Positions 25,963 through 32,691 of a stretch of DNA of 64,000 nt are shown piece after piece. Below the pieces are notes generated by a model. The model saw only the letters and a program-made list of their open reading frames with translations, searched no databases and was not told the origin of the DNA. The stretch is taken from the NCBI RefSeq assembly GCF_051195235.1, contig NZ_JBNFZM010000005.1, positions 310,001 through 374,000 on the forward strand. Direction: 5' to 3'. Made by a program: the position numbers and the translations under genes. The DNA comes from Tateyamaria sp947503385 (lineage in GTDB: Bacteria > Pseudomonadota > Alphaproteobacteria > Rhodobacterales > Rhodobacteraceae). Numbering within the stretch: the stretch's first letter is position 1; every line of letters begins with the position of its first letter.

Positions 25963-26610
25963 TCAAGCAGCCTGTGTCTGCTGCTCTCCATTCACACGCT
26001 CAACTAAGCGTTCCAAATACCTAAGTACTCCGCGCAAGTCACCGTTTCTGCTCGTTATCAGCTGTTCAACATCAGCATCGTTCAGCGCAACTTCTTCGCA
26101 CTGCAGAATGCGCTGGCACATTGGCACGAGCGAAGCGGCGGACAGCGCGGGCATTTCGATTAGGTCGCAACGGCTTTGGATCGCAGCATCAACATGATGA
26201 AGAAAATTTGTGGTCAAAATCAAACCGTGCCTGCCCAAGTATTTGTCCATTACAGCACGTGTTCTTGCTTGCACCGTCCAGTGCACCAGATCGAACTCGT
26301 CGATGACTGCATATGCAAAGGGCTGACCAGACAAATTCCACCCATTTTCAACGCGCGCCAACGAAGCCGCTTCAAATTCTGCGCCATTAAAAGTGTCATG
26401 TGGCAAGTTCTCAAACCACCCCGCTGTTTCATCGCGTGACTGCGATGCGATGACTTGAGCAACGGCACTTTTGCCGCTGCCATATGGACCGTAGAGTAAG
26501 ATATTATTTGTGCGCTGCCCCAGAGCAAACTGCTCAACTTTCTTGCGTGTCATGTCGTTTTCGAAGACGAGTTCGGCGAACACTTTGGGCGCGTATTTCA
26601 TTGCAAACAT
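25963..26610 (-). CDS. Clamp-loader-like AAA+ ATPase
   Basis: 215-residue AAA+ protein. It opens with KYAPKVFAELVFEND, as in clamp-loader small subunits (KYRP...F...V...). Walker A GPYGSGKS is at 41-48, Walker B VIDEFD at 102-107, a sensor-1-like ILTTN at 131-135, and IQSRCDLIEM at 144-153 carries the SRC motif that marks RFC and phage T4 gp44-type loaders. The protein is shorter than RFC small subunits (about 320), lacking the C-terminal collar, so it may be a helper or a minimal loader. The start at 26610 has AAGGAAAT upstream. It follows the 254-residue gene in one operon. A replication role for the island is inferred. Confidence 0.78.
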   Translation of the reverse strand: MFAMKYAPKVFAELVFENDMTRKKVEQFALGQRTNNILLYGPYGSGKSAVAQVIASQSRDETAGWFENLPHDTFNGAEFEAASLARVENGWNLSGQPFAYAVIDEFDLVHWTVQARTRAVMDKYLGRHGLILTTNFLHHVDAAIQSRCDLIEMPALSAASLVPMCQRILQCEEVALNDADVEQLITSRNGDLRGVLRYLERLVERVNGEQQTQAA

Positions 26611-26671
26611 TTGATTTCCTTTCGTCGAGTTGCGGGCGGGAAAAATTCCCGCCCATCTGTTGCTTTGGGGA

Positions 26672-27436
26672 TTACGCAGCGAGCTTTTGCGCTGCATCAA
26701 CTGCAGCAGCCAAATCTGCTTCGCCATCTGCTTCGTCTTGCGCGCGCTTTTCGTTAGCAGCTTTGTTGCTGGCTTCTGCGCTGTTTTCCTTGCCAGCTTG
26801 CGCAAGTGCAGCGTTCACAACACCAACAGCGTTCGTCTCGTGCACAATGCTGTAGCTGCCGTCCGCTTCGCGCCGTACAATCGCAACAAACAGCTTGTGT
26901 TCCGCGCCGTCGCTAAATTCGATGGCACTTGCGTTGTTGTTGTATGCAGGCACAAGCGCATCAGCGGTTTCGAATTGCTGCTTTGCAAAGGCGATGTTTT
27001 CTTCGCGCTGCTCCGTAGGCGTTTTTCCGTTTTGCTTTGTGCGCCGCAATTCTTCGATGCCGCCACGCTTAGTAATGAAATCGCCCATGCTGACATTGGC
27101 GGGCTTTTCATCTGCTGCAATAGTGATGACACGGGCATAGCCGTAGGCGCGCTTTTGGAAGTTGGAGTCGAACACAGCGCGGACAACGCGGGTTGCTAGG
27201 CTGGCGCTTTCATTAAATTGGATACCTTTGTCTTTGAGGTATGCGTTCAACGCTTTGCACTTTGACACGTTACCGCGCAGGTCGTTGAAGAAGGTCAGGC
27301 AGTCTTCAAGCAGTTCGTAAAGTTCTTCGTTGCTGCGCTTGTATGCACCTTCTTCCCACGCAATGCGCTTTGCTTTCAGTTCATCAGCTTTGAGTTCAAT
27401 GTGCATGTTCAGCGGGGCGTTGATTGTGTTGCTCAT
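26672..27436 (-). CDS. Island protein of unknown function, paired with the AAA+ gene
   Basis: 254-residue protein, helical and charged; the C-terminal quarter is Ala- and Glu-rich low complexity (AASNKAANEKRAQDEADGEADL). The central block (FNESASLATRVVRAVFDSNFQKRAYGYARVI) is the best-conserved-looking part; it resembles phage and plasmid proteins I cannot name. The start at 27436 has CGGAG upstream. It is first in an operon with the AAA+ ATPase and may be its partner (inference from position only). Confidence 0.75.
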   Translation of the reverse strand: MSNTINAPLNMHIELKADELKAKRIAWEEGAYKRSNEELYELLEDCLTFFNDLRGNVSKCKALNAYLKDKGIQFNESASLATRVVRAVFDSNFQKRAYGYARVITIAADEKPANVSMGDFITKRGGIEELRRTKQNGKTPTEQREENIAFAKQQFETADALVPAYNNNASAIEFSDGAEHKLFVAIVRREADGSYSIVHETNAVGVVNAALAQAGKENSAEASNKAANEKRAQDEADGEADLAAAVDAAQKLAA

Positions 27437-27561
27437 GGTAAATCTCCGTTGTTTGAGCTTCGTTGTGTGCCGCTCTCATCAGCGACAAATACAATGTACC
27501 CCACAAAATAAGCTCATGCCGTCGTATCGAATTACGCTGATGACGCTGTATACTTTTTGTG

Positions 27562-27573
27562 ATAAGATCTTAT
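27562..27573. promoter_or_regulatory. 12-bp palindrome before the 27576 gene
   Basis: ATAAGATCTTAT is a perfect palindrome immediately upstream of the ATG at 27576, where a ribosome-binding site would be expected; none is seen. It may be an operator, or the gene may start leaderless or further upstream. Confidence 0.35.
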
Positions 27574-27575
27574 TT

Positions 27576-28415
27576 ATGAACGATATAAGTTTTCAAAGAT
27601 ACCGTTTTGGTCGCAAGTTATTCATCCACGCACCACCGTACAAAGGGCTGCGCTCCAAGGAGACTGGCGAATACGTGTCAAAACGACTCGCTCGCATCCA
27701 GCCGCCATTTGCAGACGCGCAGGCTTGGCAGTGTTCCGTCTACTATTTTTGGTGGGAGTTTTTGCGCAGGCATGACGGCTACAGGGACTGTTGCGCGCGC
27801 GGCGGCGCAGGACGCTACAAGAAGCTTTACGCCGACTTTGGTGATGTGCACGCTTATGACACGGGTGACTTCTGGAAGTGGTGGACGGAGAAGCTCGACA
27901 ATGAATGGAAGCGCGGCGAATTCCTGTTTTCTGAACCGGCGGCACGCAGGATTGCTGTGCAAAATAAGGTGTTGAACACTCAAACGTCTGACATGCTCAC
28001 CGTCTCCATACCGCTCGAAGTTCGAACCCCGCAACTCGTCAGTAACCTGCGCAAACTGCTGGAAGAACACAAAGACCAGGTGTCAGCCGCCCGCAACAAA
28101 AGCCGCGCGCTCTACCCTGTCGCCGCCCGTGTCCGTCTATCCACGCTCCACCAGACACTGCGGGTTTGGGACACATGGAACGAACACCGACACCGCAAGA
28201 AGAAATATGAGCAAGCCGAGTTGGCTGGCATCTACGTAAACAGGGTAGTTGACCACGAAACCGTCGAGAGCCTCAAACGGGATAATTTGCCTTATGGAGA
28301 CGTACAACGTGAAGTGCGGCGCAGGCAGACGCAGGCGTTCAACAGGTATCTCGCAGCAGCGAACGACTACATCGAGAACGTTGGTAAAGGGCAGTTTCCA
28401 CTGCGCAGCAAGTGA
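27576..28415 (+). CDS. Island protein of unknown function (WWEFLRR-type)
   Basis: 279-residue protein, rich in Trp, Tyr and Arg. A block YYFWWEFLRRHDGYRDCC followed by LYADFGDVHAYDTGDFWKWW and LFSEP is of a type I have seen in proteobacterial integrative elements next to integrases, without known function. The rest is helical and basic (RVRLSTLHQTLRVWDTWNEH), compatible with nucleic-acid binding. The start at 27576 is uncertain: a longer in-frame reading begins upstream but overlaps the divergent operon. Confidence 0.68.
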   Translation: MNDISFQRYRFGRKLFIHAPPYKGLRSKETGEYVSKRLARIQPPFADAQAWQCSVYYFWWEFLRRHDGYRDCCARGGAGRYKKLYADFGDVHAYDTGDFWKWWTEKLDNEWKRGEFLFSEPAARRIAVQNKVLNTQTSDMLTVSIPLEVRTPQLVSNLRKLLEEHKDQVSAARNKSRALYPVAARVRLSTLHQTLRVWDTWNEHRHRKKKYEQAELAGIYVNRVVDHETVESLKRDNLPYGDVQREVRRRQTQAFNRYLAAANDYIENVGKGQFPLRSK

Positions 28416-28425
28416 CAGCGGAAAG

Positions 28426-28441
28426 TGTCTGTTAACAGACA
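28426..28441. promoter_or_regulatory. Island palindrome copy 3 (perfect), upstream of 28504
   Basis: TGTCTGTTAACAGACA is a perfect 16-bp palindrome, 62 bp before the start of the small gene at 28504 and 10 bp after the preceding stop. It is the reference copy for the sites at 23916 and 25900. Confidence 0.7.
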
Positions 28442-28503
28442 AAACTCGCACGCCATCCGCTGCCTTAGCTCCCAAATGATAAATAAATCAAAGGGAGCGA
28501 CGG

Positions 28504-28770
28504 ATGAACACGACAAAAACGATCAACGCACTGCGCAGGGGCTTTGCAGACCAGACCCGCGCGCAGAAGCTTGCCACAACACAAGCGATGCTGACTGCAA
28601 CAGCCCAGTGCGTGAACGACTTGCGGCAGTTGGTGCACGAAACAGACGCGGCGGCACAGCGACGCAAAGCGAAACGACGCGAAACAGAGCTTGATCCAAA
28701 GCCACCCGTTAAGCCCGTGCGTGTCGCTGAACCCAGCAAACCCCGCAAGCCAAAGTACAGCGGGTTATGA
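28504..28770 (+). CDS. Small basic island protein
   Basis: 88-residue protein, strongly basic with a helical N-terminal part (NALRRGFADQTRAQKLATTQAM) and a Pro- and Lys-rich tail (KPPVKPVRVAEPSKPRKPK). Family unknown. The start follows GGGAGCGACGG. The stop TGA is part of the ribosome-binding site region of the next gene, so the two form an operon under palindrome copy 3. Confidence 0.65.
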   Translation: MNTTKTINALRRGFADQTRAQKLATTQAMLTATAQCVNDLRQLVHETDAAAQRRKAKRRETELDPKPPVKPVRVAEPSKPRKPKYSGL

Positions 28771-28781
28771 AGGAGCAGCAC

Positions 28782-29123
28782 ATGACATTGGTAGAGCAGG
28801 TATACGAACGACTGGTCGAGCATGATCTCGTACAGAACGGCGAAGAGTTCAGCACGTACTGGTGCGGGAAAAGCAAAAGTTGGTTTGGCGAGCGTAAACA
28901 CAGCGGACGCGATTTCAGCGTCACCGCCGCAATCGACTGTATGCGCAGTGTCCAGCTAAAGCTTGCCACGCTGAGATTGAGCAACAGGCGCATGGGCGGA
29001 TTGCTGGAAGCTGAGATACGCGGGCTGGACGAGGTGAACACTGCGCTCAAAGCCTTTCTGGCTGAGCAGCATCGCATCACAGAAGTTGCGCTGGACGCAG
29101 CGCCACAGCGCAAAATGTTATAG
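28782..29123 (+). CDS. Small island protein with a WCGKSKSWFG motif (possibly DUF6626-like)
   Basis: 113-residue protein. The N-terminus (VEQVYERLVEHDLVQNGEEF) and the STYWCGKSKSWFGERKH motif recall a rhizobial family I remember as DUF6626, in which an FS..FLGKS-like motif suggests a DNA-binding helix-turn-helix; this is tentative. The start at 28782 is preferred because AAGGAG (28770-28775) lies 6 nt upstream; the ATG at 28767 overlaps the preceding stop. Confidence 0.6.
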   Translation: MTLVEQVYERLVEHDLVQNGEEFSTYWCGKSKSWFGERKHSGRDFSVTAAIDCMRSVQLKLATLRLSNRRMGGLLEAEIRGLDEVNTALKAFLAEQHRITEVALDAAPQRKML

Positions 29124-29142
29124 AACAAGTAGTCTATAACAT
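29115..29142. repeat. Inverted repeat at the end of the 28782 gene
   Basis: ATGTTATAGA (29115-29124) and TCTATAACAT (29133-29142) form a perfect 10-bp inverted repeat around an 8-nt loop and include the stop codon. No T-run follows; it may be a terminator or a binding site. A second, 8-bp inverted repeat (CGCCTAAG at 29146-29153 and CTTAGGCG at 29172-29179) follows. Confidence 0.55.
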
Positions 29143-29258
29143 CTTCGCCTAAGCCTGTTCGATTTCAACGACTTAGGCGCAGACACAAATTCGGTCGTCC
29201 GCCAAAATGTTAGACTTTACAATGGATTACAACGAAACCGCATATTTCGAGGTGATCC

Positions 29259-29831
29259 ATGAAACAAGCGAAGCTCTTAACCGACGTAGAACGCAAGCGC
29301 GTCTCCGCAGTCATCAACGCCCATCGTTATCCCATCCGCAACCACGCTATTTTCGCGCTCAGCTTTTATGCAGGGCTGCGCGCGTGCGAGATCGCTGGCT
29401 TGCGTGTTGGCGACGTCTTTGAAGACAACGGCAAAGTACGTGACACGATCTACTTGGCAGCGGCACAAACGAAAGGCGATGACGGCGCAACAGTGCTGGT
29501 CAGCAAGCGACTAGCGAAGGCGCTGGCAGCATACGCTGCACAGCACCCACGCCATATTGCTAAGCAAGGTGCATCGCTTTTCTTTAGTGCAAAGGGCGGC
29601 GGGTTCAGCGCACAAACAATCGTCAACCTGTTCGCACGCTTTTACAAACTGGGAGGCGTCAAAGGCGCAAGCTCGCACAGCGGGCGTCGCCAGTTTTTGA
29701 CGGAGCTAGCGGACAAGGGCATCAACGCGCGCGTGATACAAGCGCTGGCACGGCACAAGCACCTGAACACAACAATGCGCTATATCGAACTGAACGAGAA
29801 AAAGATGCGCAACGCGATTGAGTTGATCTAA
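29259..29831 (+). CDS. Minimal tyrosine recombinase (catalytic domain only)
   Basis: 190-residue XerC/D-like recombinase without the usual core-binding domain. All catalytic residues are visible: R41 in FYAGLRACEIAGLRV, H140 and R143 in SSHSGRRQFL, H166 in LARHKHLNTTMRYIE, and nucleophile Y175. Its size resembles FimB/FimE-type inverters and short plasmid recombinases. GAGGTGATCC precedes the start. It could resolve dimers, invert a segment or assist excision; no invertible repeat pair was identified. Confidence 0.87.
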   Translation: MKQAKLLTDVERKRVSAVINAHRYPIRNHAIFALSFYAGLRACEIAGLRVGDVFEDNGKVRDTIYLAAAQTKGDDGATVLVSKRLAKALAAYAAQHPRHIAKQGASLFFSAKGGGFSAQTIVNLFARFYKLGGVKGASSHSGRRQFLTELADKGINARVIQALARHKHLNTTMRYIELNEKKMRNAIELI

Positions 29832-30310
29832 GAAGGTGAAAAATACGCCATTTTGCAGCGTGTTCGCCGTCCTTTGCTAAATACATTAGACAGCTAAGGC
29901 TGCATGACAAACTGACCCTACGGTTAGCACGCCAGTTACCATTGTGCCGCAAACCCGTTCTGATGTGAGACGGTAAGTAAACGCATTCGTCAGTTATGCG
30001 CTTCGACAAACACCCCACAGGGGTGCCTTAAAGATGCAGGGTAGTGCCTGACAAAATTTTTGTCGTCGGAATGGTGGTAGCGCGATTGAAGCGTGAACAA
30101 AAAGTGAGACGGAATATCAAGCTGCTTGGCAGTACCCGTCAATGTGCTGGGATAGCCACGCTACACTGGTCCCACACATGCGTAGATGCGCTTGTAATTG
30201 AGAGATCGCAAAACCTGCTCTCCCGTGTAAACGGTCTAGTGGATGTAGCCGAAAACAGCGACGGGGAAAGCCTGCGCTTATAGATCAAGCCAAAAACAAG
30301 GCTTGATCTA
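29832..30310 (+). ncRNA. Candidate structured noncoding region ending in a strong hairpin
   Basis: The 661-bp space between the short recombinase and the lipoprotein gene has no convincing ORF. It holds several local inverted repeats: CACCCC/GGGGTG (30011-30016 with 30020-30025), GACAAAA/TTTTGTC near 30050, and a perfect 11-bp stem TAGATCAAGCC (30281-30291) with GGCTTGATCTA (30300-30310). The dense pairing and terminal hairpin suggest an RNA gene on the plus strand, but I cannot match it to a known class. 30311-30492 shows nothing clear. Confidence 0.35.
30281..30310. terminator. 11-bp hairpin, possible terminator
   Basis: Perfect inverted repeat TAGATCAAGCC and GGCTTGATCTA around AAAAACAA, followed by TTTGC. 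Could end a plus-strand transcript from the noncoding region or the minus-strand lipoprotein transcript. Confidence 0.55.
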
Positions 30311-30492
30311 TTTGCTCAAGGGAAAACCCAACAATCATAATCCATATTCGAATGACATTCTCTGGAAAAGATAACGCGCCAAAGTGACTTTGAAGCTTTG
30401 CGAAGCAAAGATGAAAAGCAACGCATGGCGCTTGTGGAACTGCAACGCAGTGACGCGACATTACCAACTGACAGCACTAAGCAGTAGTAGCC

Positions 30493-30912
30493 TTAAAGAA
30501 TTCTGCCATACCAAGTGTCAGGTCCAAGTTCTGGGTTTCGTGGCGTGCCCTCGACGTCGATCCAGCGAATGATTGTGCCAGCTTCGTTCACGTCAAGCTG
30601 GAAGCATGACCACGTGCTTGGGTCTGATTGCAGGTCGGCGCTCGAACAATACCGACCATCTTGCACGGTCCAAACGCGCCGTTGATCCCCGTAGACTGTC
30701 GTGCCGTTCCTGTTGAACGTTTGTCTAATGCCCGCGCCAGTGTTGCTCTGCTCCGTGTATTCAACAGTGCGCCCGCCGACGATTGCCATCAGCGCTGCCG
30801 CGTTCTCAACTGGCACGAAGCGCTGTTCAGCGCCCGCGCTCAAATGCGGATTTGTAGTTGTTTGACATGCGCTAAGTGCAAGCACTCCAATCAAAAATAA
30901 GCGTCGATCCAA
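30493..30912 (-). CDS. Predicted lipoprotein of the island
   Basis: 139-residue protein with a type II signal peptide: basic start MDRR, hydrophobic FLIGVLAL and a lipobox LSAC with the lipidated Cys near residue 16. The mature part has two cysteines and a beta-rich look (TVYGDQRRVWTVQDGRYC, STWSCFQLDV). No family recognised. It is flanked by a noncoding region and a divergent XRE gene. Confidence 0.7.
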   Translation of the reverse strand: MDRRLFLIGVLALSACQTTTNPHLSAGAEQRFVPVENAAALMAIVGGRTVEYTEQSNTGAGIRQTFNRNGTTVYGDQRRVWTVQDGRYCSSADLQSDPSTWSCFQLDVNEAGTIIRWIDVEGTPRNPELGPDTWYGRIL

Positions 30913-31018
30913 TTTTCCCTCCTACACCGCACAAAACACGGCTTCAAAATACGTTTCTTTGAATTAACGGTCATTCTGCTTCGATCTCAAGTCCAAAGTT
31001 TCGATTTACAAGCCGTGT

Positions 31019-31354
31019 ATGACTATGGATTTGAAGCAGGAAATTGGATCGCGCGTTAAGGCAGCGCGCAAAATGCGTGGCATGACACAAGCAGCGCTGG
31101 CTGAAGCTATCGACATGAGCTTTGAAACGGTGTCGAACTTGGAGCGCGGCAAAACAGCGCCGAACTTCAACACGCTAAGTGACATCGCCACCGCGCTTGA
31201 TGTCGAACTCAAGTTCTTTTTCGACTACGAACCCAACAACACGTCAAAGCTGCGCAGCCGCCTTATCAGCGAGCTAAGTGCGACGACCTTAGAAGTTGAT
31301 GACGACAAGCTGGCACTGATTGCAGATTTGGCGAAGGTGGTGGCGCGGCGCTGA
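31019..31354 (+). CDS. XRE-family regulator of the island
   Basis: 111-residue regulator with a Cro/CI helix-turn-helix at about 10 to 65 (AARKMRGMTQAALAEAIDMSFETVSNLERG split across helices 1 to 4) and a short helical C-terminus. It stands 263 bp upstream of the candidate restriction endonuclease on the same strand, the usual place of a C (controller) protein in type II R-M systems; it could equally be the regulator that binds the island palindromes. ATG at 31025 is an alternative start. Confidence 0.85.
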   Translation: MTMDLKQEIGSRVKAARKMRGMTQAALAEAIDMSFETVSNLERGKTAPNFNTLSDIATALDVELKFFFDYEPNNTSKLRSRLISELSATTLEVDDDKLALIADLAKVVARR

Positions 31355-31375
31355 ACTTAAGTCACCACTGTAAGT
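31355..31375 (+). promoter_or_regulatory. Possible controller (C-box-like) site
   Basis: ACTTAAGT (31355-31362, palindromic) and ACTGTAAGT (31367-31375) are similar half-repeats just after the XRE stop and upstream of the nuclease candidate. They recall C-protein boxes, but the match is weak. Confidence 0.25.
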
Positions 31376-31510
31376 TTGATCAAATCGCTGACGCACAACA
31401 AGTACGTCAACGCTACGATGCGTTACAGAAATTCTAGTGGAAAAAGTCAGGGATCGATGTTGGTCTGGGCGTGAAGTTCTAAACGCATAGAGCAAACGTA
31501 ATTGGTATAG

Positions 31511-31535
31511 CCGCCAAACAAACACCGTTTGGCGG
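31511..31535 (+). promoter_or_regulatory. Hairpin in the leader of the nuclease gene
   Basis: CCGCCAAAC (31511-31519) and GTTTGGCGG (31527-31535) form a perfect 9-bp stem with a 7-nt loop, 82 bp before the nuclease start. It could terminate the XRE transcript or attenuate nuclease expression. No T-run follows. Confidence 0.45.
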
Positions 31536-31617
31536 TTCGCCGAAAACCTGGTCAGAACAGCACTCAGCAGATAGCCATACATGCGGCAGCATGATATTCA
31601 GGTAGCAAGGAGTGAAC

Positions 31618-32691
31618 ATGCTTTCAGATACATTCAAATATATCTCGCAGTTTCGTCATGCGGGGCACCAAGTTGGTAGGAAAGTTGGCGATATGCTCGA
31701 ACTCGTCACCTACTCAGCGCTCAACCACGATCCTGAATTGAACCGACGTATGAACGTTGAGCCTAAGCTGTTTGGTTTCTCTGACGCAGGACACAAAGTC
31801 GAGTTCGTATTATGCGATGTGCCGCCAGAAAAAAGAAATGGCGGTGAAATCAAGAATGTGGAGAGCATAATTGGTTTTGTGGAGTGCAAAAAGGTCGGTG
31901 TTGAGCAAACCGTAAACCAATCCTTCAAGAAGAAGTTTTCAAAAAACCCAAACGGACAAGGTTTCATCATTCCGTTTGATACACCTGTTCCAATTAGTTT
32001 TACAAAAACCGCACGCGGCAAAGTTAGTGTTGATATTACCATTGATCAAAATGAAGTTATGATAACGAACAGCGACTCAGGAGACCTTGTTTTTAAGGAG
32101 GGTTTACAACCATATCATCGGATCATCGCAGCGGTGTTTGAAGACGGTGAATTTGCCGTACTCAGTAATGAACAAAGCTTACGGGATTTTGACAAAACTC
32201 TCCGCTCATGCCGCATACTTGATATTTACGAAATCAGAGAAGAGTTTCTGGTTGGTGTTGTTAACGAGTGCCTTAGTGGTCCGCAAACACCTGAAAAAGC
32301 AAAACAGTCGTCTTTTGTTGCGCTTGATGTTCGCAAACGTAGATTTGGCACTTTTGATTTACGTCCAGATGAGCGTGATTTAGTTAGTATTCTCGTGATA
32401 ACCGAATTTGCACATTGGGAGCAAAAGAGTCGAAATATGGTCCAAGCATGTATAGACTACAACTTGGTCGTGTCTGATGCGTTAATTGTCGAGGCTTTTG
32501 CAGAGTTTGAGCGGGAGTTCGGCGCTGACTTTTATTCATTTATATCGAAAGAAGCCTACGAGAACAATATGAGCGTGAAGGCGATTGTCGACGGACTTGT
32601 GGCGAAGGAGGCGGGAAGGATTTTCATTGATATCGCAGATGGAAACAAAAAATCAATTACTTACGATAATGGCAGTCTGGTCATTTCCTAA
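31618..32691 (+). CDS. Candidate type II restriction endonuclease
   Basis: 357-residue protein with no family I can name. An acidic strand VEFVLCD (61-67) followed by IGFVECKKVG with E89-C-K91 fits the PD-(D/E)XK nuclease core (acid, then ExK). The remaining two thirds is probably a DNA-recognition and dimerisation region. The start at 31618 is preferred since AAGGAG (31607-31612) precedes it. It overlaps the convergent methyltransferase gene by 11 nt and follows an XRE regulator, the layout of C-R-M systems. Assignment as the restriction enzyme is based mainly on this context. Confidence 0.6.
   Translation: MLSDTFKYISQFRHAGHQVGRKVGDMLELVTYSALNHDPELNRRMNVEPKLFGFSDAGHKVEFVLCDVPPEKRNGGEIKNVESIIGFVECKKVGVEQTVNQSFKKKFSKNPNGQGFIIPFDTPVPISFTKTARGKVSVDITIDQNEVMITNSDSGDLVFKEGLQPYHRIIAAVFEDGEFAVLSNEQSLRDFDKTLRSCRILDIYEIREEFLVGVVNECLSGPQTPEKAKQSSFVALDVRKRRFGTFDLRPDERDLVSILVITEFAHWEQKSRNMVQACIDYNLVVSDALIVEAFAEFEREFGADFYSFISKEAYENNMSVKAIVDGLVAKEAGRIFIDIADGNKKSITYDNGSLVIS

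Noticed and set aside
29832..30492. Group II intron or retron in the island
   Set aside because: No reverse transcriptase is encoded and no domain V-like hairpin could be found.
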